Shown here piece after piece: positions 54,853-64,000 of a stretch of DNA of 64,000 nt; the stretch's first letter is position 1, and each line of letters starts with the position of its first letter. The stretch is taken from the NCBI GenBank assembly GCA_964017145.1, contig OZ024844.1, forward strand, positions 3,596,001-3,660,000. Reading direction: 5' to 3'. The notes beneath the pieces are model-generated. The model saw nothing but the letters and a program-made list of their open reading frames with translations, did not search any database and had not been told where the DNA came from. The translations under genes and the position numbers were made by a program. The DNA comes from Agrocybe praecox (Eukaryota > Basidiomycota > Agaricomycetes > Agaricales > Agrocybaceae).

Positions 54853-57800
54853 TTAGTCGTAGATGTTCCATGACTGCAGAAAAGGGAAGAAAGGAAAACG
54901 AGTCAGCAATCCATTCAAAGAGAGCCCAACAAAAACGTACTTTTCTCCACTGCAATCCGGGATGATCATTTATCGAACCGTCAATACCAAATGCAACGCC
55001 CTTGAACCACCAGAAAGTGAACAAGAGCACCGCCGATATGGCACCAAAGACGATGGCCTTCGTCTGGAACGTCAGCCGCCTTGAGGAAAAGATGAAGTGG
55101 TCGAGGACATGTGATAACATGAGAACTGCGAAGTATAGAGTTGGGAGCTGAGATGCAGGATATAATGCGCGTAAGTACACCCCGCTTGCTGACGAAATTT
55201 AGAGAGAGAAGAGACGTACGTAATGGTGGAGGTATGTTACACGACCCATAATGAGGAAAGGTACTACATTGGGAATATAAGCATGAGCCTCGTCGACAGC
55301 ATCTGATCTGCTCACCGAAATGGAAGAACCACCCAAATCCAGCAATCTTACCAACGTACAAGAAATGGTCCCACTCATCTGGCAAGGAGGAAGAAAAAGT
55401 ATTGTCAGCACAGCCACACAAAACCCAAAGTCGTAAAAACATACGAGCATCCATGTCCTTGTACTTCCTTTGTGCTCTCAAAAGATACACAAAGAGGGTC
55501 AGAACTGCAACGCCCAAGCTGACCGTACTGCCCCACCAAATGAACGGGTGGCCCATGAGGTAAAACTTGAGTTGATTGGCGCCCCAACCGCACATTCTCA
55601 GTCCGAGATGGATGAAAGGCCAATCGAACGGCTTGGACGCTAGGATATCTTCCTTGTCTGGGTCTGGAATCAAAGCGTTGTTCGATGTCATCATGGCCAC
55701 ATTCAGGTGCCAGAAGTCGCGCAGGAATGGCGATTTGTAGAATTTGGTGTCGCCAGCGGGTACTAGGACATTACGGTTAGCTCTAAGCCAAATTGGCCAG
55801 GAAAAGAACAAAAGGGACTTACGACGGTCATTCCAGTGACTCTCAACATTCCAGTATGTATGAACATCCTTCGGGTTATTCTCCTTATCGCAGCTGACTT
55901 CAACTTGCTTGAAACCCCACTGGGGGAGAATAGCGTTGGCGGCCCGCAAATAGCACCCAAGTTTATTATGCCTGAACCTTAAGCGCGTAGTAAGCGAATG
56001 TATGCGGTCGACCTTGGCGCCCTGCTTGATATCATCAACAACCTCCACTTTCCAATAATCAAAGTCATCCCCAATGGTCTCGTTGCCGTAACACGAGACT
56101 TCATAGTTGAGCTTCGAGACAGGGGCAAGGATCGTGTGTGAGTGCAGATTACGCGTAGTTGGGACGTGGCGGAGTACGATGACGTCGCCGTCTTTCAAGT
56201 ACCTCAGTTCGTCGTTGGGATTGTAAACGGGTTCGTCCCACCGAGGAATGATGTTCCACTCGTTGTTATTATCCTTGTAGTGATAGCAGGTAACTTGCTG
56301 TTGGTTTGAACCGACAGGATATGTTTGAACGTGAGAGTGGAGCAGTCCACCTCCCCATCCCATGTTCTTCAGGGTGACCTTGGATCCATAGGCAATTTCT
56401 AGAATTCAGATCAGAAAAGATGTTATGGAGTAACTGTGAGGGCCTACCTAAAGGGTTCCTTGAGAAATCGTTTCCTTCAAGATTTGCCTGGAAGAGCGAG
56501 CTCATCTGAGCATCACCAGGACCGGAATGGTTCAAAACCATGAAATGGATTTTGAACGACGCCATGAAGACCAGGATAGGGACGATAATAAGACAAAAAA
56601 CACGGGCCGCCCAGTGTTTAGCTTGATCATACTGCAAGGTGTACAATTGCCGAATGAGATTTCGCGAACGACGATTCATGATAAATATAAACGTACCCAA
56701 GACATCCTGGTGTCCCCGAATTTCTCCCAAAGGTCTTCGACGGTGTAGACTCCAACTAGTGCAGTGACGAAAAGACCGATCATCTTCACGCTGAGAGAAA
56801 CCACAGCATTAGATGCTTAAACGCCGCAGAGAAGAATCAAGAAAGTGGGAATACCTCGTCACAGAACCAATTGAAACCCCCGTTAGGAACAGCCATAGCC
56901 ACCAATCAGGAGAGAAGGACCTGCACAGAGAATCCGTCAGTAAAGTAGTATGCGGAGAATAACATGAGGCTCACTGGTATTGTTGGTTGTGGAATTTCGT
57001 TAAACAGAAAACAGTAAGGAACGTAAAAAATAGGAGCATAGAATCCAGAAGGATAAACCGAGAAATACATAACCAGCCCACATCTAGCAAGAAATTATAT
57101 CAAACAACTGTGAAAGGAAGGGTTTAGGAGACCCGTACCGAGAAGGACCATCATAGCAGTAAGATGACATGCCCACTGGCTCATTCCAAGCTCGACAGCA
57201 GTATACCAAGCCAGAGGGACCATACCTACACCAAACGTCCCCAACATGACACGCATAGCGACGTACGGCACTGTCTCCGGGTACGCCTCCCCGCTCTTGA
57301 ACTCGAACGACCCGTCATAGCCTGCCAGCAGGCCCGCAAGCCCAACGAGCATCTTACCCAAAGGCGGATGCACGTCGAAGTAGAACTCGCGTTTTAGGTA
57401 GTGCGAGCCAAACTTGCCAAAGTGGGCCTCGTCCCATACGACAAGATTCGATGCGCCGATTTTGTGGAAGCGCGTCCAGCAAGAGAGAAGGGTGTAGATG
57501 ATTGGAGGGAGGTGTTCGAGATTTTGGAAAACAAATTCTTTCTGGATTGCAATAAAAGTAGTGTTAGTATTGGTATAGATTACTGGGATACTAAATCGAC
57601 ATACGATAGAGGTTGGAGGAGGTAAATGGGCTTGTGGCATGCGTCCGCTGCCAATACGCTGAGTATGCGGTCGTACTTTGTTGTACTTGCTCTCGTCGTC
57701 ATAATAGTCCGGATATCTGTCCTTCTCCGACGCAACTTCGTACTCTTCTGGCCCGCCAGCGCTGTTCGTCGTCGGGGGCGCCTTCACCCTCCTACGAGCC

Positions 57801-57943
57801 TTTTCTTCCGACATGTAATGTAATGGGAGTTCTTCTTCTCTATTAACGCTGGACCAGTGGCTGTGGTTTGCTGGGTATGGTACTTCTTCAAAATCGTCAG
57901 GATCGCTTGCCCCGAAATCCACCGCAACAGCAGAAGGTTTCAT
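54853..57943 (-). CDS. pmt2: Protein O-mannosyltransferase, PMT2 subfamily
   Basis: ER-membrane enzyme transferring mannose from dolichol-phosphate-mannose to Ser/Thr of secretory proteins. It normally works as a Pmt1-Pmt2 heterodimer. The start at 57943 gives '[20 protein letters not shown]'. The catalytic luminal loop 1 has the conserved DE pair in '[20 protein letters not shown]', followed by '[20 protein letters not shown]' and '[15 protein letters not shown]', the last being PMT2-type rather than PMT4-type. The central MIR region reads '[20 protein letters not shown]', '[19 protein letters not shown]' and '[18 protein letters not shown]'. Later hydrophobic exons carry '[20 protein letters not shown]', '[19 protein letters not shown]' and '[20 protein letters not shown]'. 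The C-terminus 'GLQWRKSWNIYD' is reached through a last intron. About ten introns are inferred; total length suits the roughly 750-residue family. It is transcribed in the same direction as nop1, about 430 bp upstream. Confidence 0.9.
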
Positions 57944-58372
57944 CAGCTAGATTCACACGCTAGGCCTAAAGGCACGTTGCCTGCTCGACGTCCGGAAACG
58001 ACGATGCTAAAGACGGTGGTAGTGGTAGTAGTCGACAAAAGATATTCTGTTGCACACTATAAAACGCGGGCCCTTGTCATGATATCAATACTGCGGCCAC
58101 ATGACCAGTTGGTGCCACGTCAAGTTTTCAAGCGCTCTCAAATGCCCGACTTTTTTCAAACATAGCGCCGCTTGTAACAAATCCGTTTCTCAGCTCATGT
58201 CAAAACGTATCCAGGTCATTAAAGATACATTTATAGAGGCAAGAAAAAGAAAAGACGCGAAACAAAGCAATCAGGGGAAGCATGTACATAGAACTAATTC
58301 TGTCCCTGGCACCACAGGTGAGGCAGAACCAAAACTCTCATCCCAGAATCATAGAAAAGAAATATATCGACA
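57944..58372. other. pmt2 5' flank / nop1 3' flank
   Basis: Short intergenic region, no other feature seen. Confidence 0.5.
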
Positions 58373-59677
58373 TTAAACCGGTACAATGTGGCGGTTATAC
58401 GTAGCTTGAAAAGAGAAGTAGAAGAAAAGAATTTAGCACACAAGGCCAGGAACGAGGAACAAGCAGGAGAAGGCGTACCTGTGACCATAGCGTGGTCACG
58501 TTCATAAGGCTCGAGGGTGACTTGTTCGAGGGGTTTGAAGTTGTGTTCTTTTAGGTATTGTATCTCAGAGGCAAAGATGGTCTCGGGAGGCACTGTTGAA
58601 TCAATACAACTGGCTTTGATGGAAATAACGACATGGCCTCCATCTTTTAAGAAATTCTCAGCGTTGTGGCAAACGATACGAGCTTGATCGGGTTGGGCGA
58701 CATCAGCAAAGATGACATCGACGAGAGGGAGGAGCATGCGGTATCTGTTTGGTAGACGGGCATCCTCAACAATGGCTGAAAGACATGGTCAATGAGTAAG
58801 TAAAATTATTTCTTTGTTTAGAGGAACACATACGGATAACGTTTGTCCTCTTCTTTGCCATATTAATCAAGTCACGGCCAGAACGAGGTGAAAATTCAAC
58901 GGCATAAACATTTCCTTCCTGTAAAAGAAAGAAATAAAGAAAAAAGGTCAAATATTGTCGCAACAAACATTGAAAGAATCTTACAGGGCCAACAATATCA
59001 GCGACATGGCTGACACTGGTTCCACTTGCAGCACCGAGGTACAAAACCTTGGCACCAGGCTTGATGAAAATGTGATCGAGACCGCCCAAAACACCAGCAG
59101 CCAATTTACTGCGGAAAGGATTCCAGACACGGTACTCGATCTTCGTTCCCTCGACACCACCGTCAATCGATATCCGCTTCTCGCCGTAAACAGAGTCGCC
59201 TGGGACGAGATTTTTAGTGACCAACATTTGATCCTTGCCTTTAGCAATGAAAACACCGGCATGATTGTGGGGTTCGACGACGGTAGTAGAGCCTCCTTTA
59301 GATCCTCCGGCTCCTCCACGTCCTCCTCCGCGTCCACCGCGTCCACGGGGAGCACCACGTCCTCCTCCGCCTCTTGGGGCACCGCGACTACCTGAATAAA
59401 AAGAAAATGCGTAAGTGTATAAGTTTATTTATTTTTCAAAGGCACTGGTGTGAGAAGAGAGAAAAGCAAATAATGCACACCTCCTCGTCCACCTCCTCCA
59501 CCACGACCACCGAATCCTCCTCCCCGACCACCACCGCGTCCTCCACGATCACCTCCGCCTCGTCCTCCACCACGACCGCCAAATCCGCCACGACCGCCTG
59601 ATGCACCTGTACAAAAACAAAAACAATCAAGTAGTGTTTACAAAATCATGAAAGAGAATTGGCTTACCAAAAGCCAT
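58373..59677 (-). CDS. nop1: Fibrillarin (Nop1), box C/D snoRNP 2'-O-methyltransferase
   Basis: Nucleolar SAM-dependent methyltransferase guided by C/D snoRNAs to pre-rRNA. The first exon is tiny ('MAFG', donor GTAAGC just after the ATG at 59677). Two exons follow that encode a Gly/Arg-rich GAR domain ('[20 protein letters not shown]' style). The globular part reads '[20 protein letters not shown]', '[19 protein letters not shown]', '[20 protein letters not shown]' and the SAM motif I '[20 protein letters not shown]'. Next are '[20 protein letters not shown]', '[20 protein letters not shown]', '[20 protein letters not shown]' and '[20 protein letters not shown]', with end 'NRHIVPV' (TAA at 58373-58375). 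The catalytic K-D-K-H residues appear present within these blocks. About 320 residues, typical length. A Ser/Thr-rich frame on the opposite strand is a shadow of the GAR domain. Confidence 0.95.
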
Positions 59678-61442
59678 TTTATGTGTTGGTGATGCTTTTT
59701 TAGTTTTTGTGGGATGTTGCAGGCGACGAACTGGATCAATTTTTTTGGTTGCTTGATTTAGGTTTGAGTAACAAGCAAGGACAAATACAATAGATAACGC
59801 CGGCGCTGCTGCCATTCGGCATGTGCTTTCTTATCTTATCACTTACTTTTTGTGAGCGCTTCGTGGATTCATACACTCATCCTGGTTGACTCTTGGTGCA
59901 AGTTTCTGTTTTAGAATAACATAATACTATTCATCTCCAAGGGACGTCTTGAATTCCAATCTAACCTCAGGGATTGCCATTACCACAAGATTTATATCCC
60001 ATCATGGCGCACTAGGAGACTATGCACTTGTCATTGTAGTACTGCGCCAGTATTGCCTAATATATTAGTGACACGCATTTTTCTTGAGTATACTTCTTCC
60101 AACTTTTAACCCTTCTAAGTAATATCCTATAAACCTTACTCCTACTCTTCTTTCAGTACACAAATCCCCGCGTTTGTCCTGCACAGAACGCGTAGCACAT
60201 CATACCTGTACATTCGAAGGTTGAGAAGCATTTGCAACGAGAATCCAGAGGAAACAAATCCTTCGCGGCAACTTCAATTTACCTACCTTACAACAAAAAC
60301 TTTCTTTTCCGAAGAGAAAGTCCAAAGGCACGTTCCGCTGCCGTGCTTAGTGCGCGTGATTCCTAATTGTCATTTCCATTTACGGTCCGCAATGCGCAAA
60401 GTGAAAGGTAAGATAAAGCCTTCATGTTGGCGGTTCAAACTACCATTCTGACCAACGTACAACAGCTTTCTCTGCGCTCCTCCGGCAATGTCGAAGTGGT
60501 GCCCACGAAACTACCCCCGCAGTCAATGAAAGCTTACTCTTGAGCTTTCCATGGCGGAATCTCATCTAGTACTCGACCAGAACAATCATGACGCCAATAC
60601 CTGCCAACGTACAGCATCTATTTCACTGTTACGTCAAACCAGACCGCTTAATCCATACACAAGTTCTAATTGCTCGCTCATTTCGAGAACGGGCTCCAAT
60701 GTTCTTTGAAACTTTAAACCATGTCTACACTTCTCGGTCATTTGGATTTCTTCTAGGCGCCATAGCTCCTCCGGTATCCCAACAAAATTCACCAAAATGG
60801 ACCAAGTATCGGACCTAACCTTGCCTTTACATGTTTCCAGTAGTCGCAAGCCTACCCATCAACTAGATGGAGGATCTCAAGCATAGAATCCTGCTCGAAG
60901 CTGCGTCTTGTAACCATATTAGAAGTTTTGGAATTCGAGGCAGAGGCGTGTCAGGTAGTACAGTCCTACTATAACGCTATCCCCAAGCTAAGTTCCGTAG
61001 CATCTGTCTCAACAATCCATCGTATGGGTCACGGCCCGGTCAGTGGCACCTCGGCATGTGAAGTTCCATGACATATTCCGGGTCTCCAAAAGGAAACTAT
61101 CCATGAACTACAGAAGACACTCTTCTGCCGACCCATTTCCATCGGATGGCCGATCACAAATCACCTAAAGTCTTACATAACATTTACGCGTTCCACCCTT
61201 TGTGTCTATTTTCCGCTTGTCCTTGAATATGAATGTCCATACGGGGCCCCTCGAGTCACTTTGGGTACCACGACGTCGGCATGGAACAGTCGGATGTCAT
61301 TATCCGAAAAATGTATACATAAAGTCATCAACCCAGTTCCTCATGCTGCTAGAGATTTTCAGGACTTGCCCCCCTAGCGTCCAGTCCTTCTTCACGGCGC
61401 TTTCTCTGCACGGTCCTACTCACGATCGACTGACGAGGTACC
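59678..61442. other. 1.8-kb divergent intergenic region, nop1 / MFS
   Basis: Holds both 5' flanks. Frames at 60221-60451, 60588-60818 and 61202-61456 have no recognisable features. No RNA gene or repeat was identified. Confidence 0.4.
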
Positions 61443-63864
61443 ATGGCGTCCCATAACGACGAAACGACAACCCACTCATCGCGACGTTCTAATGACATTA
61501 CTACGACGGAGAACCTACCATCAGAAGTCGATCACGATACCTGGAGCTCAAAAGAAAAATATCAAGCTGAAGTCGTAGTAGAGGACCAACCAGTCCCGAA
61601 CGACGACGAGGATTATCCCGATGGCGGGCTGAAAGCGTGGCTGGTTGTAGTTGGGGTATGTCAGCTTATGAATTCTATTCTTGCCTTCTTTATGATGATG
61701 AACAATATAACCAAAGGCGATGTGTAATACATTTTCGACGTACGTCTATTTCATTTGAATACTTTCTTTTTCCTTCCATGCCTTCTGTCCAGACAGAAAA
61801 AATGCCGTCGCCGCCGTTGGACTCATGTCCCTCCCAGTGGCTTAATGCCACCCTCACAGCCGGCGGCTCGTGTATTATTTCATCTCACCACATTTCCGAA
61901 TTAAAATTTCGACCTTGACATTTTCATCCTCATGATTATCCATCTATCCAAACTGACACCGCCGTTCTAATTTTAATAACAGGTTCGGATATGTGAACTC
62001 TTGGGGTGTAAGTGTTTTTTTTCCTTTCCCTTTATCACCGGAGTTTCGTTACTTGGGGTGGTCGTATTGTTCTCTCCGAGTCGTCTTTGCTGATTTAGAA
62101 TTATATATCTTTGCGTAGATCTTTCAGAGCTATTACCAAGAAACAGTACTCCAATCGTCTAGTCCTTCAACAATGTGAGTACATGATCTTCTTTGGTCAA
62201 GGAAAATCCACTATGCTAATCTCTGCTTCACAGAGCATGGATCGGATCTATTCAGGTACATTGTCTCTACAATATTCATCCTCGAAAAATCAATTCACCC
62301 TTCAAACTCAGTACTCTCTCGTTTTCTTACCTGGTCTAGTTGTCGGGCGAATGTTTGACCTGGGACATCATCGCTCAATCTTTATAACCTCTAGCATCGT
62401 GTTAGTAGTGGCTACGTTTCTTGTAGCAGAATGCACCAAATACTGGCATTTCCTGCTTTGTCAGGGTATCGTCGTCGGTGTAAGCATCCTATTTCTTTCG
62501 TTCAGTCAGCAAAGAAGATGGGGCTAACGATTCATCGCTGTGTGTTGTAATTTTAGCTAGGATGCGGGGGTATCTTCGTACCCACGACCGCGGTGGTTGC
62601 CCATTGGTTCAAAAAACGCCGTGGACTTGCTATGGGTTGGGTAGCCGTAGGGTCCTCTTTAGGCGGAACACTTTTACCAATCGCTGGTAAGAATCTTTTG
62701 CCGACAGTCGGGTACGTCATATCATACACGCAGTTGATGATTCAATATTAATTACGAATGACACGATTGTTTGTCGAATTCATCCAGTTTCAAGTGGACT
62801 TTGAGGATTTTCGGATTCATCCTCCTGGCGATTCTGGCAGTGGCTAATCTGGTGCGTATAGAGTCTATTTCCAGTGTTTTGTGGCTGATAAATATATGTT
62901 GGACGTTGAACGATGCATATTTAGCTTCTCAAACGAAGACTTCCCCCGAGAAAACTAGAGGGTGGTGTGCTAAATCTCAAGGCGTTCAAAAATGCTGCAT
63001 ATTCAGTATACTGCGCCTCAGCATTCGTCACGTTCTTAGGCATATACACCTGTAAGTACTTTCTCGTACCGGAAACAATTGTACAAGTTTCAGCTCTAAA
63101 CAAACTCCTATTTTGTTCTAGTGCTTACCTATGTCGGTGTGAGCGCAACCAAGATAGGAATTTCTTCGGACTTCGCTTTCTACTTCATCGCTTTCGCCAA
63201 TGCTAGCTCTCTGGTTGGGAGATACTGTGCGGGACATAGCTCCGATCGTTTCGGTTGGTCTTCTGTCCGTTCCTTTTATCCGAGATTGACCCTTAACTGA
63301 CTCGTAAATAAATGTAAATTCATATATCAGGTCCAATGAACGTCATGCTTCCATTTACTGCGGCTGCTGGTATAATTACCTACGCATGGCCGTTCGCGGA
63401 GAGTCGATCGTCCCTCATTGCAGTTACCGTCGTTTATGGGTAAGCTTCTGCCTCTTTTTCGTCTCTATTGAAAGAGCAGGATTTGCTGATATCTGCCAAT
63501 TTAAGCTTCTGCTCGGGTGCATACGTATCGTTGACCGCGAACCCTATACTTGAAATGGGCGAAACGCACGACGTTGGACGGAGAACTGGGATGTTTATGA
63601 GTATACTTGCCCTTGGTGCTCTTGCTGGCCCGCCCATCTCTGGTGCTATTAATGCTGCGACGGGGGGTTTTAAAGTCGTTGGATACTATGCAGGTCAGTA
63701 AGATACTTATACGATTCACTTCCAATCCATCAGAGCTTGGGACTGATGTCGGTTCTTCTTTTTCTCCCTTTTCTTCCTCTTTAGGCACCGCTGTCCTTGT
63801 AGGCATGGCTTTGATGGCCACCGCGCGATATCTTGTCCTAGGGCAGATGTCCGGCAAGCTCTGA
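61443..63864 (+). CDS. MFS transporter, monocarboxylate-porter (MCT/Mch) type
   Basis: Twelve-span major facilitator of the fungal MCT-like branch. Substrates in that group include monocarboxylates and riboflavin; the actual substrate here is unknown. The start 'MASHNDETTTHSSRRSNDIT' opens a cytosolic acidic N-terminus ending 'EDYPDGGLKAWLVVVG', the usual 'PDGG..AW' entry to TM1 of this group. Following exons include 'FGYVNSWG', 'IFQSYYQETVLQSSSPSTI', 'YSLVFLPGLVVGRMFDLGHH' (motif A region), 'GCGGIFVPTTAVVAHWFKKR', 'RGLAMGWVAVGSSLGGTLLP', 'SAFVTFLGIYT', 'ATKIGISSDFAFYFIAFANA', 'SLVGRYCAGHSSDRFG', 'PMNVMLPFTAAAGIITYAWP', 'GETHDVGRRTGMFMSILALG' and 'GTAVLVGMALMATARYLVLG'. TGA at 63862-63864. 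Roughly ten introns interrupt it and not every junction was verified. No frame damage was noted. Confidence 0.88.
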
Positions 63865-64000
63865 TAAAAACCGTACATGATGATCGATGGTCGATGTACT
63901 ACGCAAAGCGATATCTCACCAGAAACTTAGATTTGACCGCAGTGCGAGTCGCAAATTCATGATAGGGACATTTTAAATTAGTTATACTAAATTCAGGAAT

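Noticed and set aside
58955..59601. Ser/Thr-rich plus-strand frames
   Set aside because: They are antisense to the Gly/Arg-rich domain of fibrillarin; the repetitive composition explains the open frames.

Overview
The window comes from a filamentous basidiomycete, most likely an Agaricomycete (mushroom-forming fungus). Genes carry many short spliceosomal introns of about 50-70 bp (GT...AG), intergenic spacing is tight around housekeeping genes, and the proteins are of basidiomycete type. No bacterial, viral or organellar signal was seen. Exon joins were worked out by hand from splice sites and reading-frame continuity. Where the summed exon lengths close in frame I say so.

Layout. A decayed F-box/LRR gene (about 0.5-1.9 kb) is followed by a WD40 TFIIIC subunit (2.5-5.5 kb, minus) and splicing factor SF3B2/Cus1 (6.6-8.8 kb, minus). 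Next come an LRR-like protein (10.6-12.2 kb), a first member of an unnamed gene family (12.3-14.6 kb, minus) and the proteasome subunit Rpn8 (15.4-16.7 kb). Two tandem CCHC zinc-knuckle genes follow (Gis2/CNBP at 17.5-19.1 kb and a diverged paralogue with a mitochondrial-type N-terminus at 19.8-21.4 kb), then cytochrome c oxidase subunit IV/Cox5 (21.6-22.4 kb). After a 3 kb gene-poor stretch lie an arrestin-domain protein (25.5-28.8 kb) and an interferon-inducible-6-16 (IFI6/IFI27)-like membrane protein (31.4-32.2 kb).

From 32.3 to 54.7 kb lies the accessory core: a cluster of one unnamed, multi-exon protein family, interrupted by two membrane-protein genes (42.7-43.7 and 46.4-47.7 kb). The family has two recognisable types. 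Type I ends in a C-terminal module containing 'ADVAIVEDSVWC' and a basic 'YSYSWALRK'-like tail. Type II has an Asn/Ser/Tyr-rich N-terminus and lacks the C-terminal module. The recurring arrangement is a head-to-head pair, type I on minus and type II on plus, about 0.5 kb apart. Two such pairs are recognisable, and a third survives with only a fragment of its type II partner. One pair is intact (37.2-41.2 kb). The others carry deletions, stops or frameshifts, and several small relics are scattered among them. This looks like a birth-and-death locus and is the most interesting part of the window.

The right end returns to conserved genes: protein O-mannosyltransferase Pmt2 (54.9-57.9 kb, minus), fibrillarin/Nop1 (58.4-59.7 kb, minus) and a monocarboxylate-type MFS transporter (61.4-63.9 kb, plus). 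The housekeeping genes serve unrelated pathways (Pol III transcription, splicing, proteolysis, translation, respiration, ER glycosylation, rRNA methylation). The only functional coherence suggested by gene order is within the family cluster and possibly its IFI6-like neighbour.
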